Source: Nematopogon swammerdamellus
Taxonomy: Eukaryota > Arthropoda > Insecta > Lepidoptera > Adelidae
DNA: 64,000 nucleotides
Direction: 5' to 3'
Assembly (NCBI GenBank): GCA_946902875.1
Contig: OX336336.1
Location: 2,636,545 to 2,700,544 of the forward strand
This document shows, in pieces, positions 58,301 to 64,000 of this stretch. Each line of letters opens with the position of its first letter. Positions within the stretch are counted from its first letter, which is position 1. The notes under the pieces were generated by a model. That model saw nothing but the letters and a program-made list of their open reading frames with translations. It was not told the origin of the DNA and did not search any database. Position numbers and translations under genes: made by a program.

Positions 58301-59829
58301 GTTCTATCGCTTATTCCATGGGGAGTACTCGGAGGAGCTGCTTAATGCGATCCCGCCGTCCCCTTTCCACCTCCGCACCACGTGCACTGGGCAGGGATTG
58401 CATCCCTACACGCTGGATTTACCGCGGATGCGTACAAATCGATTCTGCAGATCTTTCCTCTACAGAACCGGTAAACTCTGGAACGCTCTCCCTGCCCATA
58501 TATTTCCCCCCAAGTACAGTCTCGGGTCCTTCGAGAGGGGCGTGAATGGGCACCTGTCAGGCCGGCATGGCATTCGCAACCCCCGCGTACGACCGAATGT
58601 CCATGGGCGTCGTTAGACACCTTATGGGTGGCAAGGCGCCATATGTCGCACTATCAATAAAAAAAAACTCGAACTCGAAGAGGTATTTGCCTTCATCATG
58701 ACTTTGTGCTTCTTCCTCAGCTCATCCAAACGTAAAGCTGTTCATCACGCACGGTGGCCTGCTGTCCACCACCGAGACAGTTCACTACGGAGTCCCGATC
58801 ATTGCGATCCCGCTGTTCGGGGACCAGTTCCTCAATGCGGAGAGCGCCGAAAAGAGAGGCTTCGCTGTAACCGTCAAGTTCACATACAACCTGGCCAATG
58901 ATCTGAGGACGGCAATAAAGGAGGCTATCGAGAATCCGAGGTGAGGAAGGCTGTCATCTTGCAGCAAACACGTTCGCAGACTTTGTGATTTTAGGGTAAT
59001 TTTTTGAGTATCGGATTCTCACGATATTTTGCAGGTTCTTTCAAAAATTGGGAAAAGCTTTACTTTTTAGGGTTCCGTAACTCAAAATAGGAAAAAAGGA
59101 AAACTTATAGCATCCCTCTCATGACTGTCTGTCTGTCCGTCTGTCACAGCTTATTTTTTCCGAATTTACTGGGTGAAAATAGTTGATGTATATAGTTGTG
59201 TATAGAGTTTGATGACATCCGAAAATACAAAGAAATAAAAAAAAAATTGGAAATATAGGCATCTCTGATAGCTCTTAGGAAAATCTAAATGAAAATCCTA
59301 AGTCTTAAAGTTCTCACGGAAAACGGAATGGTACCGAACCCTCTCCACGCGCGCACTTGACCGCTTTTTTTTAATTTACAATTGGTTAACTTTTACAAAA
59401 CTTGTACGGAAATTCGAAGACCTGCCCCACCCCTACTAAGCCCCTGACTATCACTTCGATGATTGTTCACGTAAATTCTCTCAACTCTCCTCATAATGAA
59501 GCGACACGATAGTTGCATTAACCTGATTGCGGACCTTCATATTTACTCCCTCCCTTATTAACAGTTACGCGATCCGAAGCAAGCAGTTATCGTCCATCTA
59601 CCACGATCGCCCGCTCGCTCCAGCAGAGGAACTTCTCTACTGGATTGAGTATGCAGTGAGGACTGGCGGCGCGCCACATCTGCGCTCCCCAGCTCTCCTG
59701 GTGCCCTGGTACCAGAAGTTGTATTTGGATCTAATAGCGCTGATCCTGGTAGCGCTGGTGACTGTTCTGGTGGTGCTGAAGAAGTTGTGTAGGAAGATTT
59801 GTAAGAACTCGAAGATGAAGACGGATTAA
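46179..59829 (+). CDS. UGT: UDP-glycosyltransferase, eight coding exons (524 aa)
   Basis: Joined exons are 46179-46337, 48714-48801, 52895-53099, 55187-55381, 56662-56884, 58000-58219, 58721-58940 and 59565-59829. They total 1575 nt with the stop, and every junction phase agrees (0,1,2,2,0,1,2). The protein should transfer a sugar from a UDP-sugar to small lipophilic compounds on the lumenal side of the ER, as in insect detoxification and pigment or hormone conjugation; the substrate cannot be read from sequence. Visible features are an N-terminal signal peptide (about 1-22), His36 in the PLPGKSH motif (catalytic base position), Glu142 in FDVVVAEWF near the usual acidic partner, an NFT glycosylation site at Asn68, the UGT signature from Trp356 to Gln399 (WMPQHSIL, FITHGG, GVPIIAIPLFGDQ), a membrane helix at about 489-508, and a basic tail ending KMKTD, a KxKxx ER-retrieval signal. 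Length fits the family (about 520). The UGT family number is not assigned. The coding frame is intact. Confidence 0.93.
46540..46805 (+). mobile_element. SINE-A, truncated, in UGT intron 1
   Basis: Begins with a damaged 'tagctcagt' head and 5S-like block, then the 'aaactgtaggttcttccc' core and 'ttggtaccaccgcactgaat'. It stops at 'cgaccgaagggaag' without the usual poly(A) tail. Confidence 0.85.
47366..47595 (-). mobile_element. Rep-D (Helitron-like non-coding element) in UGT intron 1
   Basis: Runs from 'cttacctataataaaatcc' through a GTCTGTCT microsatellite to 'gcgggcacagctagta'. Copies occur at 9852, 15060, 29985, 49036, 49267 and 51365. The CTAG-type end and lack of inverted termini suggest a non-autonomous Helitron, but this is an inference. 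Confidence 0.75.
47649..47964. mobile_element. MITE with about 35-bp terminal inverted repeats in UGT intron 1
   Basis: Left end 'aggtgcttcgttatttatg' and right end 'cataaataacgaagcacctt' are inverted copies over about 35 bp, with TA at both flanks. Inside lies a short antisense LINE-K-like tail (about 47845-47870). Confidence 0.75.
47990..48318 (+). repeat. Rep-C copy in UGT intron 1
   Basis: Contains 'cagagtaattggtgttgtgc', 'gcatgactcggtggaaagac', 'gcacggcatcttgtccttat' and ends 'taagtaccggccccacata'. It matches 19095-19425 in the opposite orientation and partial copies near 3457, 25930, 42215 and 55940. Confidence 0.8.
48714..48801 (+). CDS. UGT: UGT exon 2 (residues 54-82 plus 1 nt)
   Basis: Acceptor 'tttccacag', donor 'gtattc'. 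It encodes VTYITPFPMKMESANFTQ and on to SGMK, continuing the conserved GHEVTYITPFP block split between exons 1 and 2. Phase 1 at the 3' end. Confidence 0.9.
48843..49905 (-). mobile_element. 5'-truncated LINE-F in UGT intron 2, interrupted by a Rep-D pair
   Basis: On the minus strand 49700-49900 encodes SFSVHAARLWNLLPHCIRHC and a following KSLPLFKKHLKSC block, the C-terminal end of a LINE ORF2. The 3' UTR continues at 49497 and 48843-49035 and ends in TATC repeats. Two Rep-D copies (49036-49496) split this UTR. Other 3' ends of the family lie at 11520-11830, 23214-23580, 26585-26960 (all minus) and 44080-44330 (plus). Confidence 0.85.
49036..49496. mobile_element. Inverted pair of Rep-D copies (large palindrome)
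   Basis: 49036-49262 is a minus-oriented Rep-D copy and 49268-49496 is a plus-oriented copy. Their 'cccgcggctccgcccg' ends face each other across a few A/T bases. Arms are about 225 bp and nearly identical. The pair is inserted into the LINE-F 3' UTR. Confidence 0.88.
49930..50320 (+). mobile_element. SINE-A, near full length, in UGT intron 2
   Basis: Has the 'tagctcagtg' A-box-like motif, the 5S-like 'gtacttggatgggtgac' motif, the 'ggttcggaatccacg' B-box-like motif, the shared core and the 'gtcagtttccataaaa' tail. Confidence 0.88.
50489..50509 (+). repeat. Poly-G tract
   Basis: About 21 consecutive G in a GGGGTGGGGG-rich stretch. Candidate G-quadruplex. Similar tracts lie at 1036-1054, 12318-12350 and (as C) 27663-27687. 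Homopolymer lengths may be unreliable. Confidence 0.8.
51365..51590 (+). mobile_element. Rep-D copy in UGT intron 2
   Basis: Starts 'ctagctgtgcccgcggctcc' and ends 'acgttggattttattaaagc'; GACA microsatellite near the end. Confidence 0.75.
52305..52650 (+). repeat. Rep-E copy in UGT intron 2
   Basis: Starts 'acccgcggcttcgctcacgt' and includes 'gaattcggatgatcggttta' and 'atgaccatccca'. Related copies lie at 31915-32225 (+), 36840-37207 (-) and 43740-43975 (-). Immediately upstream (52205-52290) is a short LINE-J-like 3' end fragment. Confidence 0.7.
52895..53099 (+). CDS. UGT: UGT exon 3 (residues 83-150)
   Basis: Acceptor 'ctgtctctag', donor 'gtgagt'. It encodes the acceptor-binding half up to RFDVVVAEWFYTEIYS, including Glu142 near the usual catalytic acid position. 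A second in-frame acceptor 6 nt downstream (tcccag, exon from 52901) would replace VP and keep the frame, so the exact start is uncertain by two residues. Confidence 0.88.
53190..53695 (+). repeat. Rep-I copy, split by a hAT-like MITE
   Basis: Contains 'agggttccgtatccggtacg', a run of CTGT/CCGT, 'gagggctgtatctcttgaac' and 'attttcacagaatatgtgtt'. Fuller copies lie at 27058-27308 and 42690-43135; minus copies at about 1375-1880 and 60600-60930. Confidence 0.8.
53247..53540. mobile_element. hAT-like MITE with 8-bp target duplication
   Basis: Ends CACAGAGCAT and ATGCTCTGTG are inverted, with a further paired segment 'ctactagaggcgcc' / 'ggcgcctctagtag'. The 8-bp sequence GGCGTCTG stands on both sides (53239-53246 and 53541-53548). 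The host sequence is Rep-I, whose uninterrupted copies confirm the insertion. An 8-bp duplication is typical of hAT elements. No transposase inside. Confidence 0.88.
53697..53830 (+). repeat. Rep-L fragment
   Basis: Matches 17765-17895: 'ctcgatgaaacgattttcac', 'ctataaaatgaccgaatctg' and 'gttacgaaaccctaccctga'. Directly followed by an antisense LINE scrap (minus-strand RIARFSKSFLWRTAKVWNGLPV, 53830-53935) and then the exon 4 array. Confidence 0.75.
53951..55186 (+). repeat. Tandem array of six defective UGT exon 4 copies
   Basis: Exon 4 plus about 24 nt of upstream intron is repeated in intron 3. Exon-like starts are at 53967, 54142, 54351, 54560, 54769 and 54978, followed by the intact exon at 55187; the period is exactly 209 bp except for the first copy. 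The first copy lacks 36 bp near its 5' end and has one extra base in the C run; the next five have one C too few there, so all six are frameshifted. All six end at the AAG AAG AAT codons and run into 'agtaataaataattg', losing the LLFE codons and the donor. Copies at 54560, 54769 and 54978 share CAGGTCTTGG (Q-V-L) where others have CGGGTCGTGG, showing recent local amplification. Confidence 0.93.
55187..55381 (+). CDS. UGT: UGT exon 4, the only intact copy (residues 152-215)
   Basis: Encodes FAAFYKCPLVWSSSMD, then DESPNTAYTPDV, then RPPFTFQQRV and KKNLLFE, a block typical of insect UGTs. Acceptor 'caacggcag' has a poor pyrimidine tract; donor is 'gtgagt' directly after TTTGA. It is the last member of a 209-bp tandem array, and the only one with six C in the RPP-F codon run (open frame) and with the terminal LLFE codons plus a 5' splice site. 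Confidence 0.9.
55461..55518. repeat. Short near-perfect hairpin in UGT intron 4
   Basis: Arms of 27 bp (55461-55487 and 55492-55518) with one mismatch and a 4-nt loop around 'gcccgaaggtctcttcgggc'. Precursor-like, but no expression evidence. Confidence 0.85.
55674..55871. repeat. Long inverted repeat in UGT intron 4
   Basis: Arms 55674-55742 and 55795-55871 are nearly perfect inverted copies ('cacgagatttaacct' / 'aggttaaatctcgtg', 'ctccatacaaaatgatgcgg'), with a spacer of about 52 nt. Could be a MITE or a hairpin RNA source. Confidence 0.88.
55940..56130 (+). repeat. Partial Rep-C in UGT intron 4
   Basis: 'ggagtaagcagagtagtcgg', 'caagataactatcaagcagg' and 'gcatgactcggtggaagaac' match the Rep-C copy at 47990. 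Confidence 0.7.
56284..56650 (+). mobile_element. SINE-A in UGT intron 4, abutting the exon 5 acceptor
   Basis: Head with 'tagctcagtggtg', 5S-like 'tacttggatgggtgacc', core and tail 'ccataaaaaaa'. The remaining intron to exon 5 is only 'tcacatttcag'. Confidence 0.88.
56662..56884 (+). CDS. UGT: UGT exon 5 (residues 217-290)
   Basis: Acceptor 'cacatttcag', donor 'gtaaga'. Encodes FVLVPKSAEVYKQAFG through GGYHIEPKTEPLPK, the linker leading to the C-terminal donor-binding domain. A SINE-A copy ends only 11 nt upstream of the exon. Confidence 0.9.
57404..57800 (+). mobile_element. SINE-A interrupted by SINE-B in UGT intron 5
   Basis: SINE-A head at 57404-57485 ('gcctcggtagctgagtggt', 'cgcggtcggaacttgag') resumes at about 57718 with 'cgttggaggctgactgtggt' and 'ggttcggattccac'. 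Between them (about 57487-57712) lies a SINE-B body with 'aaatttacgttcactactg', core and 'cataccggattacataaaa' tail. Confidence 0.82.
58000..58219 (+). CDS. UGT: UGT exon 6 (residues 291-363)
   Basis: Acceptor 'tgctttcag', donor 'gtatgc'. Encodes NLQKIIEQAKHGVIYFSMGS through IQSWMPQHSIL, the start of the UDP-sugar binding domain and of the UGT signature. Phase 1 at the 3' end. Confidence 0.92.
58253..58670 (+). mobile_element. LINE-J 3' fragment filling UGT intron 6
   Basis: Encodes VFYRLFHGEYSEELLNAIPP, then NRFCRSFLYRTGKLWNALPA and SFERGVNGHLSGRHGIRNPR (ORF2 C-terminus), then a 3' UTR ending 'cactatcaataaaaaaaa'. It occupies about 418 of the intron's 501 nt. Confidence 0.88.
58721..58940 (+). 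CDS. UGT: UGT exon 7 (residues 365-436), signature motif
   Basis: Acceptor 'cttcctcag', donor 'gtgagg'. Encodes HPNVKLFITHGG, then TVHYGVPIIAIPLFGDQ and NAESAEKRG. This is the core of the UGT signature, including the Asp398-Gln399 pair expected to contact the donor sugar. Confidence 0.93.
59070..59370 (+). repeat. Degraded Rep-I-related repeat in UGT intron 7
   Basis: 'agggttccgtaactcaaaat', a CTGT run and 'ctccacgcgcgcacttgacc' outline a diverged relative of Rep-I; a similar one lies at 50565-50700. Confidence 0.55.
59565..59829 (+). CDS. UGT: UGT exon 8 (residues 438-524), membrane anchor and stop
   Basis: Acceptor 'cttattaacag'. Encodes YAIRSKQLSSIYHDRPLAP, the WIEYAVRTGGAPHLRSPA segment, a transmembrane helix (LYLDLIALILVALVTVLVVL) and a short lysine-rich cytosolic tail ending KMKTD before TAA. 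The helix plus KxKxx tail is the normal UGT retention arrangement in the ER. Confidence 0.92.
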
Positions 59830-59846
59830 TGTATGAAAGTTAACAG

Positions 59847-60332
59847 GTCGGTTGCGCCAACAGAGACTTAACGAGTATGTAAGTAAGAAGACAGTAAGTC
59901 AATTTATGCTCATCGCAAAGACACCATAAAACTCAGTTGCGTCAAAGATAATTTTTTTCTTTTGTTTATCCCATTTCGGGGTATTTTTTCTCGTCTGTTG
60001 TAATTATTCTCGTAATCGCGAGAAACGCGATCAATTAATCAATTAGCGGCGCGCCCAACACACGCACTCAGTCGCCAACTGGGAACTATACCGCCAAAGG
60101 TGAAATTTGACATCTGCCATGCAGAGCGAATGCATAGCGTCAGCTGTCTGTCAGTTTTAGGGACTATTAAGGCGTTACTTTATACAATGTAGCACAATCT
60201 CTTTTCTAAACATAAAAAAATTAATAAGACACTTCGATAGAGAAGACATATCTAGTTACGGATTTAAGCTATCGTTGGTTAAGAGGCGTTTAGAGATATT
60301 TAAGTGTGTGTTGGTGCAAACGGCCCTCAATT
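59847..60332. mobile_element. Probable TIR element in the UGT 3' UTR
   Basis: Left end 'ggtcggttgcgccaacagag' and right end 'gttggtgcaaacggccctc' are imperfect inverted copies about 30 bp long. If real, most of the UGT 3' UTR up to the poly(A) signal comes from a DNA element. Confidence 0.55.
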
Positions 60333-60425
60333 GAATATTGATCGTATTGTGAGATGGGTGTTGAATGCAGTTGCGTTAGATCAGGGTTTAGTATTTTTAT
60401 AAATTGAACGTTTAGTATTGTGTAA

Positions 60426-60431
60426 AATAAA
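60426..60431 (+). terminator. Candidate poly(A) signal of the UGT gene
   Basis: AATAAA lies about 600 nt after the stop codon and is followed by a T/G-rich stretch ('tttgtcgatttgttttattt'). It is the first good signal after the coding end. Cleavage would fall near 60450. Confidence 0.5.
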
Positions 60432-60449
60432 ATATGTAAATTTTGTCGA

Positions 60450-61490
60450 TTTGTTTTATTTGCAGGATTCCTCAGGTAGAACTCTCCCTACTTCGAATTT
60501 ATCCTCACTCTCAGGATCCCGAACTGGATTAAAAAAAAACACATTTTGTTTTGATAATTATACATAACACTATACCTATATATTCTATATGCATGTGCTC
60601 AAAAAGGGTCAAGTGCGTAGTACCCGTAACCGACTAGCACCCTACCCCACTGGGAAACATGCGTGACGATATGTATGTACAAAATATATATTGCGTGCTG
60701 GTACAGAACCCACGGTGCGCGAGTCCGACTCGGACTTCATCTATCGGTCCCCATAAAAGTATCATATGCAGAAGCACATATTATGATACTTGTTTGGGGA
60801 CCCCCCTAATTTTTTTTACTTTTTGCTTATTTTATTTATGATTTGTTATCATATCCGCCATAATGACACATACTCTGTGAAAAATTTCAACCGGCAACCA
60901 GTTACGGTTCAAAAGATACAGCCATACAGCCCTACAATAAAATAATAGCTGTGTATGATTTAGGAAAGTTTGACACCCTCAAACATTCGAGTACCTATAC
61001 AAAGGCATTCCACTCAACTCGGCTAAGTCCAACTCGGTGACAATATCCTGAGCTGCGGCTAGTGCACCGTCGTCGGTGCAGCAACCTGCACCCGCCGCAC
61101 CCCTACCAACACCCCCACCCCCGCCGTGACCTACTGACCGCGAGGGGTCGACGCACCCCGGCGCGCGGTCACAAAATACAGCCAGCGATGCCGACTCTTT
61201 CAAAATTGTTTCTAGGAGAGCGTCCGCATCATTTCAATTTTGGTTGTGTCGCAATGCAAAGGTGTGGAACGGGCTATCGGGAGAATGTATTTCCCCACTC
61301 CTACAATTCACGGATCTTGCCCAGCGACATTAATCCTCCTCCATGCCGGATTGGTACCTCTTCGGGGGTGAAATTGGCTGCGCCTGAGGTTTCGACCTCG
61401 GGCACTTAAGAAATTTTAAACACCTAAGAAATTTTGCCAGTGTGCCTTACTTTAGATATTAGATCCCCTATATCTAAAGCACCAACCGGT
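60450..61490. other. Repeat scraps and unassigned DNA
   Basis: 60600-60930 holds degraded Rep-I words ('tgcgcgagtccgactcggac', 'gtgaaaaatttcaaccggca') split by a hairpin at 60748-60802 ('gtccccataaaagtatcat' / 'atgatacttgtttggggac'). 61240-61400 contains a degraded LINE-like piece (QRVWNGLSGE). No intact gene. Confidence 0.5.
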
Positions 61491-61705
61491 TCTGTAAGTA
61501 TTTTATTCACAGAACCGGGAAAATGTGGAACGCACTCCCTGCTCATCTATTTCCTCCCAAGTACAGCCTGGGATTTTTCAAAAAAGGGACGTGTAAAGGC
61601 TCCTGTCAGGCCGGCATGGCATTCGCAATCGCCGTGCGTCACAGAATGTCCATGAGCATCGTTAGTTGACTTGTAAGTGAAACGATGCCACGCCGCGCTT
61701 TTCAT
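61490..61705 (+). mobile_element. Diverged LINE-J 3' end
   Basis: 'cagaaccgggaaaatgtgga', 'ctcctgtcaggccggcatgg' and 'gaatgtccatgagcatcgtt' follow the LINE-J order. 61705-62850 has no recognised feature. Confidence 0.75.
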
Positions 61706-62852
61706 AAAACTAGTAACTAGCTAGAGAATAGATAACATAGAGACAGCTCTTGAGAACGCTGCCGTCATCGCCTCAGAACCTTTCTCCCTCGGCCTCGACA
61801 AAGAGGTGACCATTTGAAGCAGGTACTCGTGTGTGGGCCCTGTATCGGCGGGCCGCCTCCGCGCTCGCGTGACGTCACTGAGACCACTTCAATCAGCCTA
61901 TGTACTTCCAGTCTGACGGACGCTTCGCAGACGTTCATGCAATGCTGTATACAACTATTTTTTCAAAGATGGAACGCATCAGCGCATTCGATGTTCAACT
62001 TTAAATAACTAATGATAAAGTCGGAATTTTATTGAAAGGCGGTAAAGATTTAATTCAGACCTTAACGTTGAGGCATAAGATTGAATTTGGAGTGTAAAGT
62101 AGTCAGTGACTGAATAAAAGTGTAGATACGAGCAATGATGTAGTTAGAGTCAAACAACTTGGAGCCGGTGGTGTTGCCTCGAGCCCGCCCCCGCCCCCGC
62201 CGACATCACCTCCGGCGCCCCCGGATACACAAGGTTGTACGGACAACTATATAATGAGCTGACTGGAAAAAAGTGGTAGGCACGTATTGAGTGTGAAAAT
62301 AAAGATAAAAAAAGAAGATTTTCTTATATTTCCCTCGCGTGCATTGGCGGCGAAATGCTAACCCCCCCACAATCAAACACACATACATACATAGCGTCAC
62401 GCTTGTTTCCAGGCACTTGACCCTTTTTGAACACATGCCCGATCGGTCCAGGTACGTGCGAGATCGATGCGTGCGAGGATATTATCAATCAATCCCCTCA
62501 ATCAATTTACTAATAATACTATTAGGGAACTTCAAACCTTTAAATCCACGAATTTTCATACTGTAGCCGCCACCCCCCCATCCTCCCCATCCCCCAACCC
62601 CGCCCTTAAAATGAAAATGTTCAATCGCCAATGCTCGCGGGACATTTTTTACCTATTCGGTAAATGGAATGGAACTTGGAAGGTTATCACATAACCCCAT
62701 GTTGGTTGAATAACAATTGGCCTGTTAGCCGACAGAACCGAATTAAATCTATAGAATGATGATGAATAAAAATATGATTTTAAATAATACGAGTATAATA
62801 TTTATTCGATGACTGAGTACGCGAAGTCTCCAGTAGCATCTTCAGTAGATCT

Positions 62853-63165
62853 TTGTCGGCCTCGGCAGCTCAGTGGTGTGGTCGGTCGACTGTTGTTAAG
62901 TAACCCTGAGCGCGGTCAGTACTTAGGTGGGTGACCGCTCGACCGCCGGAGGCTGACCGAGGGTCGGTTTCCACGTAAAACTGTAGGTCCCTTCCCTTCT
63001 TACCTTACTAGGTGGTAGGGTTTATCCCGCCCGGGTTGATACCACCGCACTGAATGAAACGTCCGTCGAAACGGCTATTAAATAGTTCGTGTGGTAGCCG
63101 ACATGAAATGAAGGATATCACGGATGTTATAGGTGTTGTAACCAACCGTGTCAGTTTCCATTTTA
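62853..63165 (+). mobile_element. SINE-A, internal deletion in the tail
   Basis: 'gtcggcctcggcagctcagt', 'gtacttaggtgggtgaccgc', core 'aaactgtaggtcccttccct', then the middle of the tail is missing before 'accaaccgtgtcagtttcca'. Confidence 0.87.
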
Positions 63166-63706
63166 AAAAAGCATCAGTGACTTCGCGCTCTCACTAGTAA
63201 GCTAATTTTTTATTACAATAAATTTTGAGAATTATTTTAGAGTTTTACAAAACTTGCGTCCTATTGGTTCTTCTCTATCTAATTACCAACTATTAGTTTT
63301 ACAGTATCTATAGTGCCGCCTATGTCACTGAGTTGGTTTATACCTAGTTGATGTAAGTAAGACCTAACTTTAGAACTTCCCGCATACCTACTCCCCTTAC
63401 TCCTCCGCCTCCGACATGAAAGCGCGACGACCAGCGAACCATCAACTAATCGCTTACCAGAATTAGTAACTGTAGGGAAAATAGAATAAAAATAGGTCAT
63501 ATATCGGCGAGGGAGCGAGACGAAAAATAGTGCAACAAATCGCGGTATGGCGGCGTCCCTCTCTAGCGCCGGAAATCAATAGCATCCAGCCACGTGGACT
63601 GGCAAAGACCGCTAGCGCCAAAATCTCTTGTGTCACCAGTTCATGCCACTCTGCCAGTGTTTGTGCAACGGCAATTAGTAAATAAACCTCATATACCTAA
63701 GACTTG

Positions 63707-63745
63707 ACACACTACATGTATTTAAATGTAATACATGTAGTGTGT
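63707..63745. repeat. Perfect short hairpin
   Basis: 16-bp arms 'acacactacatgtatt' / 'aatacatgtagtgtgt' with a 7-nt loop. The surrounding 63165-64000 has no gene I can recognise. Confidence 0.85.
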
Positions 63746-64000
63746 TATGATATTATCGAAATGAATTTATGCGGCATTAATATACGAATGAACTTACAAA
63801 TAGGTCATTAGGTCAAAAATTGCTAAAAAAGATTTAATTATGACAAAAAAAACACCACCGTTCATTAAATAACAAAATAGTTAAGGTGAAAATTTCACTG
63901 GAACATTTTTATAAAATGTATAGTTTCGCCGAAAGAATATCTATCAATCGGTTCTTGGAAAAAGCTGATTGCTAGGAGCTATTTTTCGCAGCTTCGACAA

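Overview
This is about 64 kb of repeat-rich, AT-rich nuclear DNA from an insect, most likely a moth or butterfly. The basis is one interrupted gene with clean GT-AG introns encoding an insect-type membrane UDP-glycosyltransferase (UGT), plus many SINE, LINE, MITE and Helitron-like repeats of the kind common in Lepidoptera. The species cannot be told from sequence alone. Nothing points to bacterial or plasmid DNA.

The only gene I can assemble is the UGT at 46179-59829 (+). It has eight coding exons whose phases all match, giving a predicted 524-residue protein with signal peptide, catalytic His, complete UGT signature, C-terminal membrane anchor and a KxKxx ER-retrieval tail. Its introns are full of repeats. 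Intron 3 carries an array of six damaged copies of exon 4 (period 209 bp) directly upstream of the intact exon 4. Intron 4 holds two near-perfect hairpins and a SINE that ends 11 nt before the exon 5 acceptor. Intron 6 is mostly a LINE fragment.

The remainder (1-46 kb and 60-64 kb) is mainly mobile-element debris. Family names used here are local. SINE-A has a chimeric 5S-rRNA-like and tRNA-like head. SINE-B has a tRNA-like head and a LINE-like tail. Both share a central core. Rep-C is a repeat ending in a 'taccggccccacacggta' motif. Rep-D is a Helitron-like repeat ending 'gcgggcacagct'. Rep-E is another 'cccgcggcttcgct' repeat. LINE-F has a GATA-type 3' end. Rep-G, Rep-I, Rep-L and Rep-M are other interspersed repeats. 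Rep-H is a foldback element with a (CA)n tract. LINE-J and LINE-K are two related LINE families. There are also two fragments of a LINE with a restriction-like endonuclease, an RTE-like LINE fragment, an internally deleted mariner and several TIR elements.

Layout: 0-9 kb mixed repeats, LINE endonuclease relics and foldbacks; 9-24 kb SINE, LINE and foldback mosaic; 24-33 kb TIR elements, SINEs and mariner; 34.0-34.9 kb a GC/CpG-rich island that may be a promoter or first exon of an unseen gene; 35-46 kb more repeats; 46.2-60.4 kb the UGT gene; 60-64 kb repeats. Several long inverted repeats (2.7, 10.6, 40.4 and 55.7 kb) could form long hairpin RNAs if transcribed.
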